64,000 nt of DNA from CAZOZZ01 sp965247425 (GCA_965247425.1 OZ252023.1:4278001-4342000); one strand, 5' to 3'. Counted from the stretch's first letter, positions 45,160 to 54,572 are shown. Numbers and translations: made by a program. The notes: generated by a model from the letters alone, not told the origin.

Positions 45160-48100
45160 CTACTCTGACCTTAGAGAAGCGAGCAGCGGCGTGCGCAAAA
45201 GCGCGACGACGGCCACGATCGAAGCCGACAACCCGACCAGGACGACTCCTCCGAGCATAATCCCGATCCCACCGCCCGGCATCGACCCGCGGGCCAGGAG
45301 CGCAGGCAGAATCGCCAGCACCGCCGAGGCTACACCGCACAACAGGCCTCCGAAAAGCAGGACGGAGTTTTCAGCCACGACCAGCGTCGCCAGATCCGAT
45401 CCGCGATATCCGGCGGCGCGCAGCAGCGCCATCTCCTTTCGCCGTTCCAGAACGTTCCTCAACATCACGGCCGTCAAACCCAGTGTGCCCAGCACCAGGC
45501 CGAGCCCCCCCAGCGACTGGAAGGTTGAAATATAGGTACTTTCTACACGGTGAAACGTTTCCAGGCGCTCGCGCGCCGATATCACGTCCAGCCCCGAGTC
45601 GGCCAGACCCTCTTCAAGAACCCCCGCTACATTCGCCGCACCCTCCTCGCCCTCATCGATGAGGAAATACCGGAACCCGGTACGATAGGGAAACAGCTGC
45701 CTGAAATTTTCCGAGGAGATCAACAGCTCGCTTTGGAACAGACTGTCGGCCAGTGCCGCCACCAGACGCAGTCGCACGGAACGGCCTTCGTGTTCAATCA
45801 CGAAATCTTCGCCCGGCTTGCGCTTCAGGATGTATGTCAGGGTGTGCGCGTCGGCAATGGCGGGGATCGCCCCGTCAGGGTACTCCGTTCGAAGCAGTGC
45901 CCAGGGGTTTTCCTCCTCCTGCTGGTTCGTCGCCAACGAACTCTGGAAAGAAAACCTCGCAGCGTCGATCAGCGAGTCCGGAACTCCAAGCACGCGCGGA
46001 TCCCGGGGCTGGTACAGGTTCAGGCAGCTGACATCCTCTCCCGGGCGAAGCAGAAAAGAGAAGAACGTGGTCCCCTCGAGCGCAACCGACTCTTCGTCGG
46101 TGAAATTCATGTTGACGCGGCCTTCGTCCGTGTTCAGATCGTGAGGGACCGGCAGCAACGATTCGGCCAGGAGCCCGAATCCACCGGTGCCCGATCCACG
46201 ATCCAGGCCCGCACTGGGAATGTCGCGTCGAAAGGCGTCCACAGAAACAATGATAAAGGCTGCGGATGCCATCATGGCGATCGAGAGGAGGCTGCGCCCG
46301 GGACGCCACGACGCGTTTCTCACTCCCATCGCCACGACGCCGCCGGTCCCCCCGACCACTGTCTGACGTTTGCTTGATGCGAGCCAACCCCAGGCCGTGC
46401 ACAAGGACGCGACAAGCAGGAGCGCGCCGGCGCCGAAGAAGCCGGCCGCCATGTCGAGCATGCCGAGCTGAGCCGCTCCCATCAAAGCAAAGGCCAGGAG
46501 AGCGGCCGCCGCAGCAAACCGCCGCACCCTTCGTTGTCGGATGCCGGAGATCGGGGCTGCCTGGCGCGATCCGGTAATCAGGCTCCTCGGTGAGAGGGAT
46601 CTCACTCCGCGGAGTGTCCACCAGATGCACAGAACGGCTGTCATCATTCCGCCGACGAATCCCACCAGCAGGGACAGGGGTGAGACATCCAGACGTAAGA
46701 AAGTTGTTCCGACCGACTCCACCCACCAGGTCCGTAATCCGTACATCATCACGGCTCCGTAAGCGACGGCGCCGGTCACGCCGACCAGGCTTCCGAGCCC
46801 GGCCAGAAGGATTCCCTCGCCCAGAAACAACTTGCTGAGATCCGTCGGGGAGAATCCTATGGCCGCCAGAAGGCCGATCTCGCGCAAGCGTTGTTCGACG
46901 CCCAGCCGGAAGAAAAGGCTCGCCAGCAGCACGGCCGACATCACGAGGAAGAAGCTGAACGAGATGAAGTACAGACCGAAATCAATGGCCCCGCTCGAGG
47001 ACTCGGTACCCGCTCGACGGGCGGCATAAACCACCATCCCGGCCGCAATGGGATCCAGCTTTTCGCGCAGCTTTTCCCGGATCGTCTCCAGCGCCACGTC
47101 TGCCGGGACTTCCGGTGGCGGCGTCAGGCGGACGGAGGTCAACTGCCCGTACCGCGTCCGCCACAGTTCCTGCCCGACCTCCAGGCGAAGGAACGCCCGC
47201 GGCGCCGTTCGGTACTGGTCCCAGTACTCCTCATCCTGATCCCGGACCCGTCCCAGATCCACCGGGAACGGCGGATCCCACCCCCCCATCGTTGCAGAAT
47301 CGGACAGACCCGGATATGTCGGCGCGAGCGTACGGTCACCACCGAGGCCGGTCATTCCAACCGAGCCACGCAACGTAAATTCGGCAGTTCGTGTTTCGAG
47401 GCGCCCGCCTTCGTGCCAGACATAGTAGTCGAGCTCAACCGTGTCCCCATCGTTCGCGTCCAGGTCGTCCCTGGCCCAGTCGTTCAGCCAGATGGACGGA
47501 GGGTCGCTCGCCGACTCCGAGCTTGGGGCACTGCCGAGAGACCGAAACTCGTCTCCGTCCAGCGCTGCGACCAGCGAGTACGGCGTTTCGCGATCGCCGA
47601 CCCGAATCGTGTTCGCAAGATAAGTGAACACTCCCGTCGCCTGCCAACCCAGTTCGGTCGCTGCCACTCGTGCTGCTTCGGCGACACGATCGTCTACGGC
47701 AACCCTTCCGCTTTCGACCGACAATCGTCGGCCCGAACCCGCGGTGGCCGTCTCAATGATGTCGACATCCAGATCGTCCAGGTCATAGGTCGAACGCAAC
47801 AACCCTTCGAGCCGGGCCTGCCGTGCTTGAACTTCGAGTACGTCGGGGGAATCCGATGATGGTTCGGAAACAAGGATGCCGTTCACCCTTCCGGCCTGAT
47901 CCAGGTCACGCTGCAACCCGGCCAATGGGACGAAGACGGCACGGACGGCCCCCTGCTGCGGCCGAACGGAAAACTCCCCCAGTTCGTCCGAGCCAAGCGT
48001 TCCGGCAACATTCAGGCGTAGCGTGCGGCCAAGGCCATCCTTGTCGCTGTGAAGCGAATCCAGCGGCACGTCCGAAGGCCTCGCCACCCTGACCAGGAGG

Positions 48101-48555
48101 GAGTCTCCGGACTCGATGGCGAACTCGTCGGCCAGACTCGAACTCAACAGGACCTGACGGGGATCGAGACCCGGTTCGGCCTTTTCGTGGAACAGCCAGA
48201 ATCGTGAATCCACTCCGTAAACCAGGACGCCGGAGGCTCGCCGCCCACTGGTCTCGTGGGTCACGACACCGTCGAGAGCGATCATGGGCGCGGCTCCGAG
48301 AAAAGCGCCCTGGAACTCCGGCCTCGACGCGAACGACTCCGCAAGCTCTTCGCGGAAAAAATTCTCCGAGGTGATCACGAAGGAAGTGGCCCCCAAACGC
48401 AGCAGCACGAGATCGCGCAGGCTGGCACGTACCGAATCGCCAACCAGCAAGGCGCCGGCAAGAACCGCTACGGCCGCGGCCACACCGGCAGTGACGGCCA
48501 GGTTCGTCCGCCAGTAATACGTGAGGTTTCGCCAGAATAGTTGCTTCCGCGTCAT
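45160..48555 (-). CDS. ABC transporter permease, MacB/LolC-like with two FtsX domains
   Basis: A 1131-residue inner-membrane permease. One N-terminal helix (about 15-40) is followed by a large periplasmic MacB-core-like domain, an FtsX block of three helices (about 510-640, containing RLGVEQRLREIGLLAAIGFS), two central helices, a second periplasmic domain and a second FtsX block (about 1000-1125, with RRKEMALLRAAGY). This duplicated layout fits the type VII (mechanotransmission) ABC class that extracts lipids or extrudes periplasmic substrates. The longest frame begins 61 codons earlier inside the ATPase gene; the ATG at 48555, four bases after the ATPase stop, is the likely start. Confidence 0.9.
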   Translation of the reverse strand: MTRKQLFWRNLTYYWRTNLAVTAGVAAAVAVLAGALLVGDSVRASLRDLVLLRLGATSFVITSENFFREELAESFASRPEFQGAFLGAAPMIALDGVVTHETSGRRASGVLVYGVDSRFWLFHEKAEPGLDPRQVLLSSSLADEFAIESGDSLLVRVARPSDVPLDSLHSDKDGLGRTLRLNVAGTLGSDELGEFSVRPQQGAVRAVFVPLAGLQRDLDQAGRVNGILVSEPSSDSPDVLEVQARQARLEGLLRSTYDLDDLDVDIIETATAGSGRRLSVESGRVAVDDRVAEAARVAATELGWQATGVFTYLANTIRVGDRETPYSLVAALDGDEFRSLGSAPSSESASDPPSIWLNDWARDDLDANDGDTVELDYYVWHEGGRLETRTAEFTLRGSVGMTGLGGDRTLAPTYPGLSDSATMGGWDPPFPVDLGRVRDQDEEYWDQYRTAPRAFLRLEVGQELWRTRYGQLTSVRLTPPPEVPADVALETIREKLREKLDPIAAGMVVYAARRAGTESSSGAIDFGLYFISFSFFLVMSAVLLASLFFRLGVEQRLREIGLLAAIGFSPTDLSKLFLGEGILLAGLGSLVGVTGAVAYGAVMMYGLRTWWVESVGTTFLRLDVSPLSLLVGFVGGMMTAVLCIWWTLRGVRSLSPRSLITGSRQAAPISGIRQRRVRRFAAAAALLAFALMGAAQLGMLDMAAGFFGAGALLLVASLCTAWGWLASSKRQTVVGGTGGVVAMGVRNASWRPGRSLLSIAMMASAAFIIVSVDAFRRDIPSAGLDRGSGTGGFGLLAESLLPVPHDLNTDEGRVNMNFTDEESVALEGTTFFSFLLRPGEDVSCLNLYQPRDPRVLGVPDSLIDAARFSFQSSLATNQQEEENPWALLRTEYPDGAIPAIADAHTLTYILKRKPGEDFVIEHEGRSVRLRLVAALADSLFQSELLISSENFRQLFPYRTGFRYFLIDEGEEGAANVAGVLEEGLADSGLDVISARERLETFHRVESTYISTFQSLGGLGLVLGTLGLTAVMLRNVLERRKEMALLRAAGYRGSDLATLVVAENSVLLFGGLLCGVASAVLAILPALLARGSMPGGGIGIMLGGVVLVGLSASIVAVVALLRTPLLASLRSE

Positions 48556-48559
48556 GGTG

Positions 48560-49240
48560 TCACGTCCGCCGTTCGAGTCGATGGTCGACCAGATCGAAGC
48601 GCACCGGCAAGCGGCCGGCGAGTTCCGGATTGTGCGTGACGACCACCAGAATAACCTCCTGTCGGTCTTCCAGGTCCACCAGGATGTCGGCGACCGATTC
48701 GGCCACTTTCCGGTCGAGGTTTCCGGTCGGCTCGTCACACAGCAGCAGCGTCGGCTCGCAGATCAAGGCACGGGCCAGGGCCGCCCTTTGTTTTTCCCCA
48801 CCGGAAAGCTCGCCAGGAAGATGATCCAGGCGGTCGCCAAGACCTACCGCTTCGAGCAATTCCCGTGCACGGGCGGTGAAACCCTCAGCCTCTGTGGCGT
48901 GACGCGGGTGCACCAGCGTGGGCGTCAGGACATTCTCGACAACGGTGCATTGGGGTAACAGGCAATGGTCCTGGAAGACGAACCCGACCTGCTGATTTCG
49001 AAACTCGGCCTGCTGCCTTTCGGAAAGAGCAAAAGGGTCTTTCCCGTCCAGAGTGACCTTCCCGGACGTTGGCGGTTCGAGCGCTCCAATGATGTAGAGA
49101 AGCGTGCTCTTGCCACTTCCCGAAGGTCCCATGATCGCCGCCGATTCCCCGCGGGAAAGTGAAAGAGTCACTTCGGTTAGCACAGGGAGTGGACCGCGGG
49201 GAGTCGGATATTCCTTGGTAACTTGTGAAACTTCCAGCAA
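48560..49240 (-). CDS. ABC transporter ATP-binding protein (LolD/MacB type)
   Basis: A 226-residue ATPase with Walker A GPSGSGKST (38-46), signature LSGGE (145-149) and Walker B LLLCDE (165-170). The HNP segment of the switch (TVVTHNPEL-like) is near residue 207. It powers the permease encoded four bases downstream. The start is a TTG 15 bases after the glycosyltransferase stop; no ATG is available in a better position, so a rare start codon is used. Membership in the LolD/FtsE/MacB subfamily follows from the sequence around the Q-loop (FVFQDHCLLPQCTVVENV). Confidence 0.95.
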   Translation of the reverse strand: MLEVSQVTKEYPTPRGPLPVLTEVTLSLSRGESAAIMGPSGSGKSTLLYIIGALEPPTSGKVTLDGKDPFALSERQQAEFRNQQVGFVFQDHCLLPQCTVVENVLTPTLVHPRHATEAEGFTARARELLEAVGLGDRLDHLPGELSGGEKQRAALARALICEPTLLLCDEPTGNLDRKVAESVADILVDLEDRQEVILVVVTHNPELAGRLPVRFDLVDHRLERRT

Positions 49241-49255
49241 TGGATCAAACCCCGA

Positions 49256-50620
49256 TCAGCGACCGGCGCGATGGGCAGGTATCCTGTCCGCGCCGGTCAT
49301 GGCATCCGCGCTCGAAGATTCGGAATCGCTCGCGAGGACATCGTCATAGACGTCGAGCAGGCGAGATGCCGAATGCGCTACGGTGTAATGTTCTCGAACC
49401 TGGCTGAAGGCGCGCTGGCCCAGGGCTGCCGTCCTCCCCCGGTCCTGCCACAACGTGTACAGGCCTCGCGCAAGGCTGTCGGTGTCGTCGGGGTCCACAA
49501 GGAGCCCCCCGCCGGTCTTCTCGATGATCTCGACGAAGGCGCCCCTGCGGGGTTGAACGACAGGCACTCCGTTCGCCATAGCCTCGAGCAGGAACATTCC
49601 TTTCGGCTCGTCGTAAGTTGCCGGAACCGACAGGAGGTCGAGGCCCTTGAGGAAGGCCAGCTTGCCGTCGCGGTCGACCACGCCCCGGTAGGAGAACTCG
49701 TCGGCCAGACCGGCCCCGGCGAGGATGCGACGGACGTCATTCAGATATGCCTGCTGATCCGGCGCAGTATACCCCGCGGCTTCGAGCCGAACGGCGGTAT
49801 CACCGGTCATCGCACGAAACTTAACGTACGCCTCTGCAAGCGCATGCAATCCCTTCTCCGGTGCGACACGTGCAAAGTATCCAATGCCAAACCCCGCGCT
49901 TTCATCACTGAGAGTCTGACGCCGCCCGTAACCGTCCATGTTTATCCCGAGAGGCACGACAGATATTTTCTCGGCGGGAATGTCGAGGTAACCCGACATG
50001 AACCTTGCACAATACTCACTGACCGCAATGAACCGGTCAATCCGGGGGACCTGCTGGCGGATCAGGTCCAGCGCCCGCTCCCGGTACGGAGAAACGAGCC
50101 CGTCGATGAACAGTTCCTCCCCCTGAAGAGTGCAGCAGACCGGGCGCCGGTACTGCTCTCTTAACGGTGCGGCCATCGAGATGAGAAGTGAGTTGGGAAT
50201 ATTGATGACGTCGGGTACCGGTTGGTCGCGCAACCAGTCTCGCAGCTTGTCAAACTCCTTTCGGAGCACCCCATTCTCTCCCCGGAGCATCGAGATGGTC
50301 AGGTCTCCCAGCAAACCGGGATCGTTCGATATCGCTCGTCCGGCCAAGGCGTTAATGACACGCGGTGAATCCCAGAGCCGGTCCAGAAATCGGGGGGTCT
50401 TGCGGAAAAGGGAAACGTACTGCTCAAGATAGACGCTGATACCACCAAAGAGGACGTTCGACCGGCAAACATTCGGTTCGTCCGTTCGAGTGGGTGTGTA
50501 GACAGGCACGAGTGTGACGTCGTGACCGCGCGACATCAGTTCTCTTGCAAGGGCGTTGTCCCTGGCGCAACTGCCGCAGTACATTCCGGCAGCCCCCGCG
50601 GTAATGGAGAGAATCTTCAT
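49256..50620 (-). CDS. GT4-family glycosyltransferase
   Basis: A 454-residue GT-B fold enzyme. The N-terminal MKILSITAGAAGMYCGSCARDN loop is the acceptor-side glycine-rich region; the C-terminal half has GIGYFARVAPEKGLHALAEA and the nucleotide-sugar EX7E motif in YDEPKGMFLLEAMANGVPVV. No signal peptide or membrane helix, so cytoplasmic. The sugar donor and acceptor are unknown; the context (acyl activation, acyl reduction, lipid-type ABC exporter) would suit glycolipid assembly (inference). The C-terminal 25 residues are Ser/Ala-rich and poorly conserved. Confidence 0.92.
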   Translation of the reverse strand: MKILSITAGAAGMYCGSCARDNALARELMSRGHDVTLVPVYTPTRTDEPNVCRSNVLFGGISVYLEQYVSLFRKTPRFLDRLWDSPRVINALAGRAISNDPGLLGDLTISMLRGENGVLRKEFDKLRDWLRDQPVPDVINIPNSLLISMAAPLREQYRRPVCCTLQGEELFIDGLVSPYRERALDLIRQQVPRIDRFIAVSEYCARFMSGYLDIPAEKISVVPLGINMDGYGRRQTLSDESAGFGIGYFARVAPEKGLHALAEAYVKFRAMTGDTAVRLEAAGYTAPDQQAYLNDVRRILAGAGLADEFSYRGVVDRDGKLAFLKGLDLLSVPATYDEPKGMFLLEAMANGVPVVQPRRGAFVEIIEKTGGGLLVDPDDTDSLARGLYTLWQDRGRTAALGQRAFSQVREHYTVAHSASRLLDVYDDVLASDSESSSADAMTGADRIPAHRAGR

Positions 50621-50652
50621 CAGTATTCAGTTGCTTAGTTCCGACTCCCTCA

Positions 50653-50700
50653 ACTGGCCACTGACCACTGGCCACTGACCACTCCCCTCCACTGACCACT
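50653..50700. repeat. Heptamer tandem repeat ACTGRCC
   Basis: Four consecutive units alternating ACTGGCC and ACTGACC (50653-50680), then a further ACTGACCACT at 50691-50700, between the glycosyltransferase and aldehyde dehydrogenase genes. Read through on the other strand it encodes the GQWSVASG-type peptide common in dispersed bacterial intergenic repeats. Confidence 0.8.
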
Positions 50701-50703
50701 TCC

Positions 50704-52131
50704 TCAACCAATCGGCTCATTCTGAAACGCACGCGCCCGGTAAAGAAAGTCCACGATGTTGCCTTCGTGGGGCTGGAGCCAGTTCAGCTTTGTCGTAGGC
50801 ACGGGGCCGAGATTCAAACGATCGACGTGAACAGCATCGATCAAGCAGCGACGAAAGTCCTCGTTACCGGTAATACCGGTGCAAACCAGTGTTGGACCGA
50901 TGGCCTCGATCATCCGGGACTCCGGACACTCCACAACGGTCGCGAAGGGAAACATGTATTCCTTCCCGGTAATGGCAGCGTCCGGCGATTCGCAGTGCAC
51001 GACGGTCGGCAACAGATAATCGACACGGCCCTGGGACACGACACGACTCCCGGTGCGGTGGCGAGCGGTCACATCGGTAACTCCCTCCTGTCCGAGGTCG
51101 GTATCGATTGCCTGAGAAACTGCGTCGGCCACACCAGCCACCGTGAACGCCGCCAGACCGGATTCCGGATCTTCGGGCGGTAACGGTCGCACGGCCGAAA
51201 GTCGCTCAGCGAGCGCCTCGGCGATCTCCCTGGTGTGGCGGCTGGCCCAGATCCCCGAACAGTTGATGCAACTGCGTCCGCTGTTGATGAAAATGCTCTC
51301 GGCCATGAGATCGATGTAGCTTTCCCAGTCATCGACCTGATCGTCACCCAGAAGTATTTTCGAAAACCCGGGGCCGTGCGCCTGGACCCGTGGATTTGCG
51401 CGATATCGATCCACGGTCGCGGTGCCGCCAAAGATCAAACTGCGGCCGCAACTTTCCAGGACGGCCGCTCCGACATCGGCCTCGCCGGGGTAGACCGAAA
51501 TCGCTTCGCGCGGAATACCCGCTTCGAAGAACGCTTCGGCCATTCGGAAGGGCGTCCATGGTTCCTGGGGACCCGGTTTCAAAACCAGACCGATCTGCAG
51601 CGGGATGATCGGCAGCCACAACGTGTGCACGCCGGGTGAGTTCGACGGCAGGACCAGCCCCAGCACAGGACTCTCAGCTTGAAAACTGATCGGCACGTCT
51701 CGCTCTTCGCCGTAGCCACGCATGAGGACATCCAGATCCAGCCCCCGGGTCAACGACGCGAGGATGTTCTGCATCTGGTCGAGCACGAAGCCGTTCTTCT
51801 TCATGTTCGCGCGACACATGTGCTCGGGCAGACCGGTACTGGCGGACTGGGCCCGGACGAATTCATCAGGCGTCTGTGTGCCGTCGCCCATTGGAAGGGT
51901 CTCTTCCATGTACATCCGGCCGGCACGACCGACCCGGTCGATCAACTCGGCGATCGGGATCCTCGTCAGCGCCTGGCGGGCGAGATGGGCCTTGCGCATG
52001 TCACGCTGGATGAGACCGCCGTTGGCGCGGCTGACCAGGGCAATCGGCTCACCCGTCGAGAAATGCACCACCTCATCGACATCGAGACTCTCATATGGCT
52101 GGCCCCACCGCAGCACGGGGATCTGGATCAT
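50704..52131 (-). CDS. Aldehyde dehydrogenase superfamily protein (LuxC-like acyl reductase)
   Basis: A 475-residue cytoplasmic protein of the aldehyde dehydrogenase fold. The catalytic-cysteine block is FINSGRSCINCSG, with Cys288 in the usual position and a second Cys291 beside it. NAD-binding segments include LGLVLPSNSPGVHTLWLPI and LIFGGTATVDRY. It pairs one base downstream of an adenylating enzyme, an arrangement reminiscent of LuxE/LuxC fatty-acid reductase, so reduction of an activated acyl group to an aldehyde is a reasonable proposal but not shown. The ATG at 52131 has GGGGG-rich sequence upstream; the longer frame is a shadow of the neighbour. Confidence 0.85.
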   Translation of the reverse strand: MIQIPVLRWGQPYESLDVDEVVHFSTGEPIALVSRANGGLIQRDMRKAHLARQALTRIPIAELIDRVGRAGRMYMEETLPMGDGTQTPDEFVRAQSASTGLPEHMCRANMKKNGFVLDQMQNILASLTRGLDLDVLMRGYGEERDVPISFQAESPVLGLVLPSNSPGVHTLWLPIIPLQIGLVLKPGPQEPWTPFRMAEAFFEAGIPREAISVYPGEADVGAAVLESCGRSLIFGGTATVDRYRANPRVQAHGPGFSKILLGDDQVDDWESYIDLMAESIFINSGRSCINCSGIWASRHTREIAEALAERLSAVRPLPPEDPESGLAAFTVAGVADAVSQAIDTDLGQEGVTDVTARHRTGSRVVSQGRVDYLLPTVVHCESPDAAITGKEYMFPFATVVECPESRMIEAIGPTLVCTGITGNEDFRRCLIDAVHVDRLNLGPVPTTKLNWLQPHEGNIVDFLYRARAFQNEPIG

Positions 52132-52132
52132 G

Positions 52133-53248
52133 TCAGTACACCCCCACGGCCGTCGTCGCCGCGGATCCATGGAAAGGGCGAACACCGCTGACGCCGTCCC
52201 ATGGATAACGTTCGTCGGGCGGCTCGCGCTCACCTTCATCGCGCTCGATAAATCCCGGGACAAAGAACTCTTTGGTGAGAGTGGTGAGCTTCACGCGACC
52301 GGTCTCCCCGTAACCGACTACCGTATCGAGGTCATCGAAGTCCACGACCTCGATCAGGGCCCGAGGTTGCGGGGGGTAATAGGAGATCTTGTAGTTGTTG
52401 TGCGGGCCACTTGGCGCGCTGGCGGCCAGCCCCATCAGGGTGTTGCCGTAGGTCGGCGTCATGTACGCTCCATCGAGCAGTTCTTCGTGCGCGAAGCGGT
52501 TCCACTGTGGCGTGAACTCGGTGCCGCCTGAGAAAATCCCGGTGATACCCGCACCGCGGATTGTCGACCCCATCGACTCCAGGCGGAGCGCCAGCGATTC
52601 GAGCAGTTTCGGCGTCGTGAACAGACAGCGAATGTCGTGGTTCGCTTCGAGAATCGTCACGGCCTGGTCGATGACGTGACCCTTGTATGCCTCCAGGTGC
52701 TCGGTCCAGCCCTTCTTGATCAGCTTGATCACCCAGCGGGGATCGAGGTCGACGCAAAAACAGATGCCCCCACGATACTGCGCCAGGTGTTCGACTGCCA
52801 GACGCAGCCGCCGCGGACCAGAGGGCCCCAGCATCAGCCAGTTCCCACCTTTCGGGAAGTGCTCGTCCGGTAACGTCTCGCTGAACAGTTCGTAGTCGGT
52901 TCGGAAGTCCGCACAGGCGATGCGCGATTTCGGGATTCCGGTCGTCCCGCCCGTCTCGAAAACGAAGACGGGTTGGCCGGCGAGGCCCCGGGGCAACCAC
53001 CGGGCGACGGGCCCGCCCCGCAACCAATCATCCTCGAAAGGCTCGAAACGTTTCAAATCCTGGAAACCGGCAATCTCGGTGCGCGGGTTCCAGTCAAGTT
53101 TCTTCGCGTAGTCGAGCCAGAACGGGCATCCGGTCTCTGGATTGAAGTGCCACTCGACCACTTCACGGACCCAGACATCCACAGCTTCCCGGGCAGTCTC
53201 AGCCCGTTCGACGATGCCATCGGCGGGGCCCGAATCAGGAGTTTGCAT
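52133..53248 (-). CDS. Adenylate-forming enzyme, LuxE/phenylacetate-CoA-ligase-like
   Basis: A 371-residue protein with the phosphate-binding loop of ANL enzymes, FETGGTTGIPKSRI (97-110). A second conserved region contains GIFSGGTEFTPQWNRFAHEEL and YMTPTYGNTLMG, comparable to the YGxTE acceptor motif. At 371 residues it is shorter than full acyl-CoA ligases (about 430-550) and close to LuxE acyl-protein synthetase, lacking most of the mobile C-terminal subdomain. It would activate a carboxylic acid with ATP and hand it to the neighbouring reductase. First gene of the long minus-strand unit; its upstream region ends in a terminal-inverted-repeat element. Confidence 0.8.
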   Translation of the reverse strand: MQTPDSGPADGIVERAETAREAVDVWVREVVEWHFNPETGCPFWLDYAKKLDWNPRTEIAGFQDLKRFEPFEDDWLRGGPVARWLPRGLAGQPVFVFETGGTTGIPKSRIACADFRTDYELFSETLPDEHFPKGGNWLMLGPSGPRRLRLAVEHLAQYRGGICFCVDLDPRWVIKLIKKGWTEHLEAYKGHVIDQAVTILEANHDIRCLFTTPKLLESLALRLESMGSTIRGAGITGIFSGGTEFTPQWNRFAHEELLDGAYMTPTYGNTLMGLAASAPSGPHNNYKISYYPPQPRALIEVVDFDDLDTVVGYGETGRVKLTTLTKEFFVPGFIERDEGEREPPDERYPWDGVSGVRPFHGSAATTAVGVY

Positions 53249-53285
53249 GGATCGGGAGTATATCAGAGGGCAAGTTCAGGAGGCA

Positions 53286-53464
53286 CTAGGAGCCTGCGCG
53301 ACAGAAGGGATCGTCTCGGGGAATCGAGGACAGATTCCCTCCTCGACTTTGAGACATTTTCTCGATTTTGAGGCGCATAGTGGTTCTATGCGACGAAAAA
53401 TCGGGGGAATTTGAAGGATTCTACCGCTTTCGCAGTAGATCTCTTCTGTCGCGCAGGCTCCTAG
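53286..53464. mobile_element. MITE-like element, copy 1 (179 bp, CTAG ends)
   Basis: Perfect 22-base terminal inverted repeats at 53286-53307 and 53443-53464, starting CTAGGAGCCTGCGCG. The interior contains two nested palindromes, CGCATAG/CTATGCG and a TCTAC-GC/GCAGTAGA hairpin. The same element in opposite orientation lies at 54573-54738. No coding frame inside, so it is non-autonomous. The CTAG at both ends may be a duplicated 4-base target, as used by some IS5-group elements (inference). Confidence 0.8.
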
Positions 53465-53484
53465 CTCCTCTTACGACTTCGGAA

Positions 53485-54525
53485 CTATTGCCGGAGAATT
53501 TTCTGAATTTCCTCGAGCATCTTCTCGACAGCCTTTCGCTGGGGGCCCTCGGAAACCTTCTCCAGGTAGGTGGTGAGTTGCTCGGACGCTTCGCGGTAAC
53601 GCCGCTGCTTCATGTAGATGTTGACAAGCATCAATCGGGCGTCCTGAATCGGCTCGTCGCGACCCAGAGACCATGCCAGCGTAGACTCGGCGTATTCGAC
53701 CTGATCGAGCTTGTACAAGGCAGATCCCAGGTAGTAAAAGACCCGGGCCGAGCGTGGCGCTTTCGCCGAGGCCGCCTCGAGCAACCTAACGGTTTCCTGG
53801 TAGAGCCGGGTTGCCTCATCGGGAGTGAAGCTGTCCTCCAGGTCCCGGGCAAGGTCGAGATTCACACCGCCCATGCCGATATGGGGTTCGGCGCTGTCGG
53901 GCTCGATTGTCGATGCGTGTTCGAACGCCTCGACGGCCTCATCGTACTTCCCTCTCCGTTGTTGGATAAACCCCAGTTCCATGTACGCATCAAAGAAGGC
54001 CGGGCCCAACCGGACGGCAGACTGCAGACGACGAACCGCTCGCGAGACATTTCCCTTCCCGGCATCGATCAGCGCGCCATCGTATTCTTGCAGCGCTGCT
54101 TCGGGCGTCCCGATGGCATCCTCGGTGGCGTTTCCCGGATCGTCGACCCTCAGAGTAGGAAGTTGGCCGTCACGCTGATGTGTGCCCGGATTCAGAATGA
54201 TCGTGATGTTCGCCGACGACATCCCGCCGCCTCGAACGTTCACGCGTTCCCGAACGGGAGCGTACCCTTCCAGATTGATGTAGAGGTAATAGACGTCGGG
54301 TCTTTCGATGTTGTGGAAGAAAAATTTCCCGTCGCGGTCCGTATAGACCACATCGACAACCAGGCGGCTGGGTCTCTGCAACTGAATCTCGATACCCGAG
54401 TGTTCGTTCGCGGCCGTCTGAGGAACCACGACACGTCCCCGGATCTCGTAATCGACCCCTTGCGCCGACATCGGCGGTGGCACGGCCAGAAAGAGGGCGA
54501 TCGGTAACACGCTCAGAATCCTCAT
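53485..54525 (-). CDS. Secreted TPR protein with N-terminal carboxypeptidase-regulatory-like domain
   Basis: A 346-residue exported protein. A signal peptide (cleavage near MSAQ) is followed by a beta-sandwich of the carboxypeptidase-regulatory type (YEIRGRVVVPQTA to NVRGGGMSSANITIILN, about 26-112). At least four tetratricopeptide units then follow (for example AFFDAYMELGFIQQRRGKYDEA and ARVFYYLGSALYKLDQVEYAE). Such proteins are thought to act as periplasmic assembly or scaffold factors; no enzyme motif is seen. The gene is bracketed by two inverted copies of a terminal-inverted-repeat element, and its ATG lacks a clear ribosome binding site. Confidence 0.87.
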   Translation of the reverse strand: MRILSVLPIALFLAVPPPMSAQGVDYEIRGRVVVPQTAANEHSGIEIQLQRPSRLVVDVVYTDRDGKFFFHNIERPDVYYLYINLEGYAPVRERVNVRGGGMSSANITIILNPGTHQRDGQLPTLRVDDPGNATEDAIGTPEAALQEYDGALIDAGKGNVSRAVRRLQSAVRLGPAFFDAYMELGFIQQRRGKYDEAVEAFEHASTIEPDSAEPHIGMGGVNLDLARDLEDSFTPDEATRLYQETVRLLEAASAKAPRSARVFYYLGSALYKLDQVEYAESTLAWSLGRDEPIQDARLMLVNIYMKQRRYREASEQLTTYLEKVSEGPQRKAVEKMLEEIQKILRQ

Positions 54526-54572
54526 CGTTCATTGAACGATACCAGTCCCGGCGCAGTCGGACAATCGAAGAG

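Noticed and set aside
50653..50700. CRISPR array
   Set aside because: The units are seven bases, directly adjacent and without spacers; it is a simple tandem repeat.
50424..50732. 102-codon minus-strand frame containing GEWSVASGQWPVEG
   Set aside because: It is a translation of the ACTGRCC heptamer repeat and part of the glycosyltransferase gene in the wrong frame.
53368..54507. Plus-strand frame of 379 codons opposite the TPR gene
   Set aside because: The TPR and signal-peptide features on the minus strand are convincing; this frame starts inside the repeat element and has no domain.
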